Shown piece after piece: positions 1-9,836 of a stretch of 64,000 bases of DNA (positions are counted from its first letter, which is position 1; every line of letters starts with the position of its first letter). Source of the DNA: Ravibacter sp037191015 (lineage in GTDB: Bacteria > Bacteroidota > Bacteroidia > Cytophagales > Spirosomataceae); NCBI GenBank assembly GCA_037191015.1, contig JBBCKD010000010.1, forward strand, positions 372,001 through 436,000, written 5' to 3'. The notes beneath the pieces are model-generated. The model worked only from the letters and a program-made list of their open reading frames with translations. It was not told where the DNA came from and did no database searches. The position numbers and the translations under genes were made by a program.

Positions 1-2464
1 AAAGAAAAAAGAAGAGCTCCCTAAAGATTCCCTGGGCGTATTTTCACTTGCCACAGGTGAGTTGAAGAAGTGGCCTTCGCTGGTTTCGTTTCAGATACCT
101 GAAAAAGGAAGCGGCTGGCTGGCTTATCAGTCGGAAGCGGCGGATGCACCCGATTCGACAGCAGGGAAAACAGCAAAGACTAAAAAACCGAATGACGAAA
201 ACGGCTACAGGTTGTTTGTGCGCAAATTGCCGGGAGGAGAGGAAAGCTCCTATCCTTTCGTGAAGGAATATGTTTTTTCGAAAGACGGCGCCAGCCTGGC
301 CTTTACCTCGACCGGTAATGACCCTGCTCATCCTGCAGGGGTATTCATCTGGGAGCGGGAAGCCGATGCGCCCAAATCCATCTACAAAGGTCATAGCAGG
401 CATTCATTCAGGAAACCGGTATTTGACGAGCAGGGCGGACAGCTTGCTTTTATTGCCGATACCAATTCCAAAACACAAATAAGAAACCCCGGGCTGTTTT
501 ACTGGAAGAAGAACGATGCGGAAGCGACGCTGCAGGCAGGTGAGCATTCGCATTCCGGTAGCACAAGATGGCTGGTGAATGCCGAATATCCCCCGAAATT
601 CTCAAAAAACGGGTCAATGCTGTTCTACGGCATTAATCCCGAACCGGTGGTAGCGGATACTACGCTCCTGCCCGAGGAAATCGTAAATGTGGAAGTATGG
701 CATTGGCAGGACAGCCGGCTTCAGCCCCAACAAAAAGTATCGGTCGAGGCAGACCGGAAAAAAGCTTACCTGTCGGCGCTCGGCCTGACCGGCGGCCGGT
801 CGGTGCAGCTGGCAGGCAAAGACCTGGAGGCAGTAGCCCTTGTTAATGAAGGAGATGCTGGCTTTGTGCTGCTTTCCGATCCTTCGGAGTACGCGCATGA
901 GCATTGGGACTGGCATCCGAAATCGGATTTATACCTGGTCGACCTGCAAAACGGGAGCAAAAAGCTGGTCATGAAAAAGCTGGAGGGGAGAGCAAATGCT
1001 TCTCCCCTCGGGAAATATATTTATTGGTTTTCCAATCCCGATACAGCATGGTTTGCATATTCGGTCGACAAAGGCACCATCTCCAGGCTGACCCATAACC
1101 GGATAGTCAGGTTTGCGGAGGAAGAAGACGATCACCCCGATTACCCCGCGCCATACGGTGTGGCAGGTTGGACGGCCAATGATGAGCATATCCTCATTTA
1201 CGATCGCTACGATATATGGCTGGTCGATCCGGCGTCTCCCGCAACGGCTGCCAGGCTGACGACAGGCAGGGATAAAAAGCAGCGATATCGCTATGTCAGG
1301 ACCGACCCGGAAGAACGGTATATAGATACCGCCAGGCCGCTGCTGCTAAGATCGTTTGACGAGGTATCAAAGCAGGAAGGCTTTTACAGCTATACGCAGC
1401 AGGATAAATCGCTGAAGAAACTTTACGAAGGGGATTTCCGGATCGGGGCGTCGGTAACCAAAGCCCGGTCGGCAGACAGGATCATATTTACAAAGGAGAC
1501 ATTCAGGGATTTCCCTGACTGGTATACGGCCGATCTGTCTTTCCGGTCAGTGACCCGTTTCACGCAGGCCAACCCGCAGCAGGAAGAGTACCTCTGGGGG
1601 GCGGTCGGGCTGGTGAGCTGGACGGCGGCCGACGGCACTCCGTTGAAGGGGCTGCTGTATAAGCCGGAAAATTTCGATCCGGCAAAGCAATACCCGATGA
1701 TGACCTACTTCTATGAAAAGAACTCGGATAACATTCACGCGCATTTTGCTCCGAAGCCCATCCGGTCCTTTATCAACTATTCGTATTTTACGAGCAACGG
1801 GTATCTCGTTTTTGTCCCGGATATCGTCTACCAGGTGGGCTACCCGGGAGAAAGCGCTTATAACTGTATCGTGTCGGGCGTGCTGAGCCTCGTCGACAAA
1901 GGTTTTGTCGACAAGGAACGGCTGGGTATCTCGGGGCATAGCTGGGGAGGGTACCAGACGGCCTATGTGGTTACGCGTACCAATCTTTTCAAAGCGGCAG
2001 AAGCGGGTGCGCCGGTATCCAATATGACAAGCGCCTATGGCGGTATACGCTGGCAAACCGGGATGGTGCGCCAGGCTCAGTACGAAAGAAACCAGAGCCG
2101 GATAGGCGGGACCCTCTGGGAAAAGCCTCTGCGGTTTATCGAAAATTCTCCGCTCTTTTTTGCCGACAAAGTGCAGACGCCTCTCCTTATGATGCATAAC
2201 GACGATGACGGCGCAGTACCCTGGTACCAGGGAATCGAGTATTACCTGGCGTTGAAAAGGCTGGGCAAACCCGTCTGGATGCTTAACTACACAGGTGAAA
2301 AGCACGGCCTTACCAAACGCCAGAACATGACGGATTTTGCGATCCGGCTCTACCAGTTTTTTGATCACTACCTGAAGGATGAGCCTATGCCCCGTTGGAT
2401 GGCTACCGGTCTTCCCTATATTGAAAAAGGGATCAGGCAGGGACTGGAGCCCATGGGGAATTAA
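1..2464 (+). CDS. S9 family (prolyl oligopeptidase-like) peptidase, 5' partial
   Basis: The reading frame is open from the first full codon at position 2, so the gene starts before the window. A TTG at 62 is in frame but lies inside the gene. The visible part is about 820 residues. The first two thirds look like the beta-propeller of S9 peptidases. The C-terminal part is an alpha/beta-hydrolase domain with the nucleophile motif GHSWGG (codons at 1934-1951), an Asp-rich segment HNDDDGAVPW (around 2200) fitting the acid residue, and GEKHGL (around 2300) fitting the catalytic His. Family knowledge: such enzymes cut peptides after proline or related residues and are often exported in Bacteroidota. 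The N-terminus is missing, so localisation cannot be judged. Substrate is unknown. Confidence 0.9.
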   Translation, partial: KKKEELPKDSLGVFSLATGELKKWPSLVSFQIPEKGSGWLAYQSEAADAPDSTAGKTAKTKKPNDENGYRLFVRKLPGGEESSYPFVKEYVFSKDGASLAFTSTGNDPAHPAGVFIWEREADAPKSIYKGHSRHSFRKPVFDEQGGQLAFIADTNSKTQIRNPGLFYWKKNDAEATLQAGEHSHSGSTRWLVNAEYPPKFSKNGSMLFYGINPEPVVADTTLLPEEIVNVEVWHWQDSRLQPQQKVSVEADRKKAYLSALGLTGGRSVQLAGKDLEAVALVNEGDAGFVLLSDPSEYAHEHWDWHPKSDLYLVDLQNGSKKLVMKKLEGRANASPLGKYIYWFSNPDTAWFAYSVDKGTISRLTHNRIVRFAEEEDDHPDYPAPYGVAGWTANDEHILIYDRYDIWLVDPASPATAARLTTGRDKKQRYRYVRTDPEERYIDTARPLLLRSFDEVSKQEGFYSYTQQDKSLKKLYEGDFRIGASVTKARSADRIIFTKETFRDFPDWYTADLSFRSVTRFTQANPQQEEYLWGAVGLVSWTAADGTPLKGLLYKPENFDPAKQYPMMTYFYEKNSDNIHAHFAPKPIRSFINYSYFTSNGYLVFVPDIVYQVGYPGESAYNCIVSGVLSLVDKGFVDKERLGISGHSWGGYQTAYVVTRTNLFKAAEAGAPVSNMTSAYGGIRWQTGMVRQAQYERNQSRIGGTLWEKPLRFIENSPLFFADKVQTPLLMMHNDDDGAVPWYQGIEYYLALKRLGKPVWMLNYTGEKHGLTKRQNMTDFAIRLYQFFDHYLKDEPMPRWMATGLPYIEKGIRQGLEPMGN

Positions 2465-2546
2465 AAAGGCAGCATGTACGACGGGAATCGTTTTCGCAGT
2501 ATTTTTACCGGTCCGGACGCTGTTTCCCGGCGACGGACACTACCGA

Positions 2547-3143
2547 ATGGAGCAAGAACAACAAATATGGTCCCTTTTCCGTGCGGGTGACAGAGATGCC
2601 CTTGCCAGGGTAGCAGATTTGCATTACCGTTCATTGCTTCGTTACGGCATGAAATTCGGGCTGGACGAAGCCGAAGTGCAGGATTGCATCCAGGATCTGT
2701 TCCTCGATCTCTGGCAGAATCGCAGCAGGGTCGGGGATACCGCTTCGGTTAAAAATTACCTGCTGAAGTCCGTCCGGAACAGGATCATAGACTGTATCCG
2801 CCACAGGCAGCGCTTCGACACCGGGAATGATCCTTCCTGGCAGATCAATTTTTCCGATTTTCATACGGTCGAAAAAGAATGGATAGAAAAAGAGCATCTG
2901 TCGGCAGTGGGCAGACAATTGCATCAGTATATGGAACAACTGCCGAAGCGTGAAAAAGAAGCGTTATACCTGCGTTACTACGAAAATCTCAGCCTGCCCG
3001 AAATAGCGGAAGTAATGGGTGTCAACCGCCAGTCGGTAGCCAATTTCCTGCAGAAAGCCCTTCATAAGCTCAGGAGCAGATGGGCGTTCCCGCTCATTGC
3101 TTTGTTCAATTTTTTATCTTTTTTTTCCGGTAATAGGGTATAG
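2547..3143 (+). CDS. ECF-type RNA polymerase sigma factor (FecI-like)
   Basis: Predicted 198 residues from ATG 2547 (MEQEQQIWSLFRAGDRDAL). The frame is open further upstream but runs into the peptidase gene, and the family normally starts near this ATG. Region 2 is seen around the segment with RYGMKFGLDEAEVQDCIQDLFLDLW, and region 4 as the helix-turn-helix LSLPEIAEVMGVNRQSVANF followed by LQKALHKLR. The last 20 residues are hydrophobic. The next genes encode FecR and a SusC protein with an STN signalling domain. The established model is that substrate binding at the outer membrane is relayed through FecR to release this sigma factor, which then transcribes the SusC/D operon. That role is inferred from context. 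Confidence 0.92.
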   Translation: MEQEQQIWSLFRAGDRDALARVADLHYRSLLRYGMKFGLDEAEVQDCIQDLFLDLWQNRSRVGDTASVKNYLLKSVRNRIIDCIRHRQRFDTGNDPSWQINFSDFHTVEKEWIEKEHLSAVGRQLHQYMEQLPKREKEALYLRYYENLSLPEIAEVMGVNRQSVANFLQKALHKLRSRWAFPLIALFNFLSFFSGNRV

Positions 3144-3218
3144 CACCCTTGGTTTTTCGTAATAACCCTGACGACCGCTTGCGGAAGTACTTTTAACTTT
3201 TCAGGGTAACGGGAACCG

Positions 3219-4286
3219 ATGAATTTCGAAACAATACAGGATTTTTTGGAGTATGAACGCTTCAGCGAATGGCTGCAGGCTTCCAACCCTGAGCTGGACC
3301 GGTTCTGGAAAGACTGGCTGGAAGCGAATGAAGAAAAAAAGGAGCTCTTTTACAATGCGGTATCTGCCTGGCTGCTGATCCGCGAAGCTCCCCGCAACTG
3401 GTCGGAGGAAGGGGTTGCCGCGAAGCTGTCGGCTTTGAAAGCAGCGATCAGGGAGGAGCCGGAACCACGTTCTTTGAGGCGGTACTGGTACTATGCCGCA
3501 GCAGCTGTGGCTTTCCTTGTCATATTATCGGGTGTTATCAGGCTCGGAACCCAATCCCTTCCCTCCGGGGAGCGTTATGCTGCCCGCGAGCTGTTCCCGG
3601 AAGAATGGAAAAGCATTGAAAATAATACCGGTCAGCCTATGCTGATCAACCTTCCCGACGGCTCGTCAGCGCTGCTCTCCGAAAAGAGCAGGTTATCGTT
3701 TCACCCGGATTTCCTCAGGCATCACCGTATAGTCAACCTGTATGGAGAAGCTTTTTTCGAAGTAGTTAAAAATGCATCCGACCCCTTCCTGGTCCACACG
3801 CCTACGCTGACCACGAAGGTATTGGGAACAAGCTTCCGGGTCAGTTCCTTCGGAGAGGAAGACGATTCGAAGGTTACCGTCATGAGCGGTAAAGTAGAGG
3901 TGAGCGTGTCGCCTTCTGCGGGCGGGGGACTTTCCAGGCAGCGGGTTGTCCTGGCCGGGAACGAGGAGGTAATTTTGCCCAGGCACAAGGATCAGCTGCT
4001 TAAGTCGGCGCCGGAGGTGGGAAAACATCCGCTTCCCAACCTGCCTGATTCCTATTCATTCAACCTGAAGTTCGTACCGGCGCCCGAAATATTCGCAACG
4101 CTGGAAAAGATGTACGGCGTCAGCATTATCTACGATGCCGACCATTTCCGCTACTGTACCCTGACGGCCAATCTCGAAGATGTCCCGTTTCTGAAGAAGC
4201 TGGAGCTGGTTTGCGCGGGGATAGATGCGGATTATACAATAGACGGAACAGTGATCCGGATCTCGGGCGCAGGCTGCCCGCCATAA
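3219..4286 (+). CDS. FecR family anti-sigma regulator (with DUF4974-type C-terminus)
   Basis: The protein has 355 residues. It starts with a cytoplasmic segment that would bind the sigma factor, has one membrane span near residues 88-108 (YYAAAAVAFLVILSGVIRLG), then a periplasmic FecR domain with the typical stretch LPDGSSALLSEKSRLSF and YGEAFFEVVKNASDPFLVHT. The C-terminal 80 residues (FNLKFVPAPEIFATLEKMYG and onward) match the DUF4974 / STN-like fold common in Bacteroidota FecR proteins. It sits 75 bp after the sigma gene and 195 bp before susC. Expected role: inner-membrane transducer that holds the sigma factor until the SusC signalling domain reports substrate. Confidence 0.93.
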   Translation: MNFETIQDFLEYERFSEWLQASNPELDRFWKDWLEANEEKKELFYNAVSAWLLIREAPRNWSEEGVAAKLSALKAAIREEPEPRSLRRYWYYAAAAVAFLVILSGVIRLGTQSLPSGERYAARELFPEEWKSIENNTGQPMLINLPDGSSALLSEKSRLSFHPDFLRHHRIVNLYGEAFFEVVKNASDPFLVHTPTLTTKVLGTSFRVSSFGEEDDSKVTVMSGKVEVSVSPSAGGGLSRQRVVLAGNEEVILPRHKDQLLKSAPEVGKHPLPNLPDSYSFNLKFVPAPEIFATLEKMYGVSIIYDADHFRYCTLTANLEDVPFLKKLELVCAGIDADYTIDGTVIRISGAGCPP

Positions 4287-4349
4287 GTAATACCTAATCA
4301 TTAACCTCTGACGATGCCTATGAAATACCCTTAACCTTTCTGTGGAAAA

Positions 4350-4432
4350 GGCGATGATGCCGCAAACATCATCGCCCGTACCCCTTTTCTGATCCAGGTA
4401 ACCAGGCGCTTCCGTAGCGGAAGTCAAAGGGG
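4350..4432 (+). promoter_or_regulatory. structured leader upstream of susC (three hairpins)
   Basis: The 195-bp gap between fecR and susC can fold strongly. A perfect 10-bp stem GGCGATGATG / CATCATCGCC with a 7-nt loop occupies 4350-4376. A second stem CTTCCG-TAG-CGGAAG lies at 4409-4423 and is enclosed by CCCCTTT (4381-4387) pairing with AAAGGGG (4426-4432). An alternative pairing TGATCC (4390-4395) with GGATCA (4431-4436) competes with the outer stem. There is no T-run, so it is not a plain terminator. It may control expression of susC relative to sigma/fecR; function is inferred only. Confidence 0.5.
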
Positions 4433-4481
4433 ATCATTTTGCCGATTTCTTTCATCATTATCAACAAAACATAACAAAGTT

Positions 4482-7400
4482 ATGAACTTAGCCTTATTTA
4501 ACCGTGAGGTTATACTCAGAATTATGAGAATCACCTTCGTTCAAACCCTGCTGATCCTTCTGCTGCTCAATATCAGCTGGGCAGCGCCGGGTTTGGCTCA
4601 AAACCAGCTTAACCGGACCGTTTCCGTTATGTTCAGAGACGAGCCTCTTGAGCAGGTAATGGAGAAACTGGAGAAGATGACCGGGGTGAGCTTTATCTAC
4701 AGCCGCGAGATTATCAATTCTTTCCGTACAGTATCGTTCACGGCCCAGAAAAAGAAGCTGAGCGATGTTCTCGAAGAAATTCTGGAGCCGCTGTCCCTTC
4801 AGTACCGGGTAGAAGATAACAGGATCATCATCAGGAAAGCCCGGAACGAACACCCGGAGCCGCTCACCGGCGGCCGGCCGGCAGACATGATACCCGAAGT
4901 CATTGAGAAAGTAACCGGTACGGTAACCGATGAGAAAGGGGAGCCGCTGCCCGGTGTCAATATTGTCGTGAAAGGTAGCACCAGGGGTACCACTACCGAT
5001 GCCCGTGGCGGGTTTGAGATCGAAGTACCCGACAAAAATGCTGTGCTGATGTTCTCGTTTGTCGGTTTCGTCAGCCAGGAGATCTCCGCCGGGAATCAGA
5101 ACATTATCAACGTCAGGCTCGAAGAAGATAATAAATCGCTCAGGGAAGTAGTGGTGACTGCATTGGGGATGAAAAGAGAGAAGCGGTCGCTCGGTTATTC
5201 GGTAGGCGAAATCGGTTCTGCCGAGCTCAACAGGGTGCCGCAGGAAAACGTGCTGGGTGGTTTGCAGGGGAAAATAACGGGCTTGCAGATCAATAACTCT
5301 TCACCGGAACTGAATGCGGAAACGCATGTCTACATCCGTGGTACCAATTCCCTTACCAATAATGACGACCCGCTTGTTATCGTAGACGGGGTTCCGTCAG
5401 GAAATCCAAACGTACTGCAGGATATCAGCTCCAGCAATATCGCCGGCATTTCGGTGCTGAAAGGACCGAGCGCCGCGGCCCTCTACGGGTCGCGTGCGGG
5501 TAACGGCGTAATCCTGATCACGACCAAAAACGGCCATTCGGAGACGAAGGGGCTCGGCGTATCCTTCAGCTCGGGGTATACTTCTACCGTCCCCTACCAG
5601 TTTATTGACATGCAAAACCGGTTTACCACCGGGAAAAGGGGGATATTCGATGAGACTGCCTACCAGCACTGGTACGGACCGGAGGAAGGAACGGAAGTAG
5701 CCCACTGGAATACCGGCGGCGTAGCCAAACCGCTTAAATTCTATCCCGATAACCGCCAGAATTTTTTCCGGAACGGTTTCAGCCTGATCAGCGACGTAAG
5801 TGTGGGAGGAAACTATGATAAGGGGAACTTCAGGGTGTCGTTCAACCACCTGAAGGGAAACGGCAATACTCCCGGGATGGAGCTCAACCGTGTGGGAGTC
5901 AATCTGGCGGCCCGGTATAATCTTGCCAAAACGGTATCGGTTTCCACCAACCTGAATATTCTCAACTCATTTTCGGATAACCTTTTCTCGCAACTGAGCA
6001 ACCAGTATGCTTATATCGACATCAATACGCTTCCGCCTCATGTCGACATCAACGAGCTCAGGGACTACTGGGAGGTTCCGGGTGAGCTGCAGCGGAATGT
6101 CAGCAGGAGTTATAACAACCCCTGGTTTGAAGCGCTGGAGCACCGCATGCCTTTCAAAAGAGACCGGAGGATCGGAAATGTAGCGCTCAACTGGGATATT
6201 CTTCCCGAGCTTAGCCTGACCTCCCGTATCTCGGAATCGTTCTCTTACGAAAAGAGGGAGGAGCTTAGCCCCTGGAGCCTGTACGGCGGTAAGACGCGTC
6301 CCCGCGGCGGGTACAACGCCACGACGGAAGCCATCCGCGAAATCAACGCCGAGCTGCTGCTTTCTTACAAGAAAACACTGGGCGATTTTTACTTCGCCCC
6401 GTCCGTCGGCGGCAACCTGATGACCCACTCGACGGAACTCAGCACGGTAGGAGGAGACAACCTGGTTTTACCCGGTCTGTATACGGCTTCCAATGTGGAA
6501 AGGGCGGGCCTGGTATACCTGACGGAGGTATACAAAAAAGCGATCAACAGTGTATACGGAATGCTCTCGACCAGCTACAAAGACCTGCTTTATATAGACC
6601 TCACGGCACGCAACGACTGGTCGAGCACTTTGCCGGCCGATCTGAGATCGTATTTCTACCCGTCGGTATCTGCCAGCCTTATGCTCAGCGATATCGTCAG
6701 CCTGCCGGGTTGGGTAAACCTGCTGAAGCTTCGCAGCGGCTGGGCGCAGGTAGGTAAGGATACAAGCCCGTATTCCATTCATAACGTGCTTTCGAGAGGC
6801 ACCTGGGGCGATCTTACCTATTATACCAATCCGGCCAGCCTGCCCAATACCCGCCTGAAGCCCGAGATCGCCACGTCTTACGAAGCGGGATTCGATTTCT
6901 CTTTTCTTTCCAACCGGGCAAAGCTTGATTTTACAGTGTATAAAATGCGCAACAGGAACCAGATACTCGATGTCAACGTGTCACAGATGAGCGGGTACAG
7001 CGCAGCTAAGATCAACGCCGGTGTGGTAGAGAACTGGGGTACCGAGATAGGATTGCATCTTGTGCCGGTCAAAAGCGGGAAATGGCAGTGGAATTCCACA
7101 ATCAATTTTACCCGTGACCGTAATAAGCTGACCGAGCTGACCGACGGGGTAGACCGGGTAGTCTTCTGGCAGGAAAACGGGGCGAGCGCGATCACTCGCG
7201 TAGGAGAGCGCCTGGGCGATATCTACGGGTATGATGCCCTGAGAGTGAAGGACGGCCCCTACAAAGGGTGGGCGCTTCTCAACTCCAACGGGAAGCTCCA
7301 GCAGGATAACTCCGAGATTGTCAGGATCGGCAATTATATGCATAAGTTCATGATGGGCTTTCAGAATAGTGTGAGCTACAGGTCCTTTACCCTTTCGGCA

Positions 7401-8075
7401 AGCATCGACTGGCGCCAGGGCGGGCAGTTCTATTCGAATACCATGCAGCGGTTTGCAAGGTCCGGAATCGTCGAGGATTATAAGAACGGGGTTCACTCCA
7501 GCACCTTTTCCGGGATACTGGGATCCAATTCCTTTGGGGGAGACGCCGGTATGCTGGCCGATGAAATCAAATCTCACCCGGAAATTTACCGGGACGGCAA
7601 TGTCTGGATAGGCGGACGCACGCAGGATCTGGGCGGGTTCCTCTATAACGGCGTACACAACGGAGCGTTTTTCCCCGGCGTCATTGCCAACGGGACCGAC
7701 GGCTATACGGAGAACTTCGGCGGTCCGGGTACAAGGTATATCAATACCTGGGAGGTACATGAGCCCGGCGGGGGCTACTGGGACATTGCAATAGCCGACA
7801 GGTTTGTTTACGACGCTTCGTTTGTCAAGCTGAGAGAGTTGTCTTTTACCTACGACCTCCCCGGCGGCTGGATTGAAAAGGCCAGGATCAGGAAGGCTTC
7901 ACTTTCCCTTTTTGCCAGGAATATCATCCTGTGGACGGGTGCGGGGATAGGGATTGATCCTGAGCTGGCTTACATGCGCCGGCAGTTCGAGTTCCAGAGC
8001 AGAGGAATAGAACGTTTCGGGGGAGCAGGCCCATGGATTGCTTCCGGTGGTGTAACGCTTAAACTGGATTTTTAA
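4482..8075 (+). CDS. SusC/RagA family TonB-dependent outer-membrane receptor with STN domain
   Basis: The 1197-residue protein begins with a signal peptide (ITFVQTLLILLLLNISWAAP). Residues about 45-115 form an STN signalling domain (VSVMFRDEPLEQVMEKLEKM), followed by a carboxypeptidase-D-like regulatory domain (about 143-215; GTVTDEKGEPLPGVNIVVKG). A TonB plug then carries IVDGVPSGNPNVLQDI and LKGPSAAALYGSRAGNGVI, and the remainder is a long beta-barrel ending in KLDF, the usual aromatic terminus. The STN domain ties it to the upstream sigma/FecR pair. The next gene encodes its SusD partner. It should import an oligomeric substrate, probably glycan, across the outer membrane; the substrate cannot be read from sequence. 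Confidence 0.96.
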   Translation: MNLALFNREVILRIMRITFVQTLLILLLLNISWAAPGLAQNQLNRTVSVMFRDEPLEQVMEKLEKMTGVSFIYSREIINSFRTVSFTAQKKKLSDVLEEILEPLSLQYRVEDNRIIIRKARNEHPEPLTGGRPADMIPEVIEKVTGTVTDEKGEPLPGVNIVVKGSTRGTTTDARGGFEIEVPDKNAVLMFSFVGFVSQEISAGNQNIINVRLEEDNKSLREVVVTALGMKREKRSLGYSVGEIGSAELNRVPQENVLGGLQGKITGLQINNSSPELNAETHVYIRGTNSLTNNDDPLVIVDGVPSGNPNVLQDISSSNIAGISVLKGPSAAALYGSRAGNGVILITTKNGHSETKGLGVSFSSGYTSTVPYQFIDMQNRFTTGKRGIFDETAYQHWYGPEEGTEVAHWNTGGVAKPLKFYPDNRQNFFRNGFSLISDVSVGGNYDKGNFRVSFNHLKGNGNTPGMELNRVGVNLAARYNLAKTVSVSTNLNILNSFSDNLFSQLSNQYAYIDINTLPPHVDINELRDYWEVPGELQRNVSRSYNNPWFEALEHRMPFKRDRRIGNVALNWDILPELSLTSRISESFSYEKREELSPWSLYGGKTRPRGGYNATTEAIREINAELLLSYKKTLGDFYFAPSVGGNLMTHSTELSTVGGDNLVLPGLYTASNVERAGLVYLTEVYKKAINSVYGMLSTSYKDLLYIDLTARNDWSSTLPADLRSYFYPSVSASLMLSDIVSLPGWVNLLKLRSGWAQVGKDTSPYSIHNVLSRGTWGDLTYYTNPASLPNTRLKPEIATSYEAGFDFSFLSNRAKLDFTVYKMRNRNQILDVNVSQMSGYSAAKINAGVVENWGTEIGLHLVPVKSGKWQWNSTINFTRDRNKLTELTDGVDRVVFWQENGASAITRVGERLGDIYGYDALRVKDGPYKGWALLNSNGKLQQDNSEIVRIGNYMHKFMMGFQNSVSYRSFTLSASIDWRQGGQFYSNTMQRFARSGIVEDYKNGVHSSTFSGILGSNSFGGDAGMLADEIKSHPEIYRDGNVWIGGRTQDLGGFLYNGVHNGAFFPGVIANGTDGYTENFGGPGTRYINTWEVHEPGGGYWDIAIADRFVYDASFVKLRELSFTYDLPGGWIEKARIRKASLSLFARNIILWTGAGIGIDPELAYMRRQFEFQSRGIERFGGAGPWIASGGVTLKLDF

Positions 8076-8090
8076 AATTTCCCTAAGTAT

Positions 8091-9824
8091 ATGAAATCGA
8101 TATTAAAGCATACGCTCTTGGGTGCGGCGCTGTTCCTGTTTGCCGCCTGTAATGACCTGACAGAAATCAACGTCAACCCGAATCAGCTGGGTGCCGACCA
8201 GATCAATTCCAAATATGTGCTGACGTCTGCGCTCGCCCAGACTGCCAATTATTATATCCGCGATTATACTTACGGCTATACTTCCGAGCATGGGATCTCG
8301 GAAGCGATGCAGTATTTCCAGCGGGACTATATTGGCTACGAAATCAACAGCTTTGTCTGGAAGCCGACAGACTATACAAGCTTTAAAGCGCTGACAGACA
8401 GTCAGACACTGCTTGAGAATAGCGAAAAGGCCGCCACCGAAGAAGAAAGGAAGTTCTATAAAGGGGTGGCATCTGTTTTGCGGGCTTTCTGGTTCGGATT
8501 TTATTCCTCGGCATGGGGGGATATACCTTACAAACAGGCGCTGCAAGGTAATACCCAGCTTTTCAAACCGGAATATGATGCTCAAAAAGATGTTTTCAAA
8601 GGGATTACCGAAGAGCTGAAATCTGCAAATGAGGCGCTCACCGGCCTTGGGACTTTATCTTCCATCGCCGGCGCCGATCTTTTATTCGGGGGGAATGCCC
8701 TCAAATGGAGAAAGTTTGCCAACTCTTTAAGGATCAGGTACTACGTGAGGCTGGCGGCTAAAAAAGACGAGTTGAAAAGCGATAACCTGGATATAGAGGC
8801 CGATTTAAAGCAGATCCTGGCGAATCCTACACAATATCCCGTATTCGAGAGCAATGCGGATAATGCTGCGGTGGCGCATCCGGGGACCGACGCTTTCAAT
8901 TCGTGGATCGGTGGTCCGCTTGCCAACAGCAACCGGTCGCAGTTTTACCGGAGAAAGCCTTGTTCTTCGATTATCGATTATCTGAAGCAGAGCTCGGATC
9001 CGCGTCTTGCCACCTGGTTCCGGCCTGTGGATGTTCAGCTGAAGGTGGGTGCAGGTAGCGCAGAATATGTTAAAAGCGCTTCCGGCCAGATCATCCGCTA
9101 TGTTTCCCAATACAACGAAAGCCTGGATACCTCCCTCTATGTAGGCCTTAAGCCTGCCCTGGGCGACCCGAATATCTACAATCTCGGCTCTACCGCCAAC
9201 CTCACCCAGATAAAGGCGCTGAACGGATCCCTATACCTCGATCAGGGCGCTAATCCGCACGTTTCCTACCTTGCCGATATATATGCCCAGGATACCAATC
9301 CGCTTGTAAAAGCTGTTTTGATGAGCTATGCGGAATTGAATTTCCTGCTGGCTGAAGCCGCCTTAAAAGGATGGATAGGGGAAAATGCCTCGGTATATTT
9401 CAAAAAAGGGGTGGAAAGCAGCCTGGATCAATATCAGCTGACCGACGGGGTTCAGAAAGTGTACGACCGTAAAACGCACCAGCTGACTGCTTTTAACCGT
9501 ACAGCATTTGTCGGCGACCTGGAAAGCCGGTTCAAAAACAATTCCGAAGAACAGCTGGAGCTGCTGATGGCCCAGAAATGGGTCTCTTTGTGGATGACGC
9601 CCGAATTCTGGTTTGACTGGCGCCGGACCGGGCTGCCCGATCTGTCTGTAAACGTCGTGGAGGGGTCTAACGGAAATAAAATTCCGGTACGACTGGTATA
9701 TGGTACTAAAGAATACGTAGTAAATGAGAATAATACCCGGGCGGCAGTAAGCAAGCTTCAACCTGCTGAGGATAATCAGTGGTCGAAGATGTGGCTGCTG
9801 CAGGGAACCTCCAAACCCTGGTAA
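8091..9824 (+). CDS. SusD/RagB family substrate-binding lipoprotein
   Basis: The 577-residue protein starts with a lipoprotein signal (LLGAALFLFAAC, lipobox LFAAC; Cys20 would be lipidated). The opening NDLTEINVNPNQLGADQ is typical of the SusD-like group that pairs with RagA-type SusC proteins. Helical TPR-like segments follow (WGDIPYKQALQG; KWRKFANSLRIRYYVRLA), and the C-terminal region has QLELLMAQKWVSLWMTPEFWFDWRRTG, a strong SusD signature. It lies 15 bp after susC. It should sit on the outer face of the outer membrane as the lid and capture protein for the SusC channel. Confidence 0.95.
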   Translation: MKSILKHTLLGAALFLFAACNDLTEINVNPNQLGADQINSKYVLTSALAQTANYYIRDYTYGYTSEHGISEAMQYFQRDYIGYEINSFVWKPTDYTSFKALTDSQTLLENSEKAATEEERKFYKGVASVLRAFWFGFYSSAWGDIPYKQALQGNTQLFKPEYDAQKDVFKGITEELKSANEALTGLGTLSSIAGADLLFGGNALKWRKFANSLRIRYYVRLAAKKDELKSDNLDIEADLKQILANPTQYPVFESNADNAAVAHPGTDAFNSWIGGPLANSNRSQFYRRKPCSSIIDYLKQSSDPRLATWFRPVDVQLKVGAGSAEYVKSASGQIIRYVSQYNESLDTSLYVGLKPALGDPNIYNLGSTANLTQIKALNGSLYLDQGANPHVSYLADIYAQDTNPLVKAVLMSYAELNFLLAEAALKGWIGENASVYFKKGVESSLDQYQLTDGVQKVYDRKTHQLTAFNRTAFVGDLESRFKNNSEEQLELLMAQKWVSLWMTPEFWFDWRRTGLPDLSVNVVEGSNGNKIPVRLVYGTKEYVVNENNTRAAVSKLQPAEDNQWSKMWLLQGTSKPW

Positions 9825-9836
9825 AACAGCGCGTAT

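Noticed and set aside
1547..2368. 273-codon antisense frame inside the S9 peptidase gene
   Set aside because: It covers the catalytic domain on the other strand, which is clearly coding; shadow frame.
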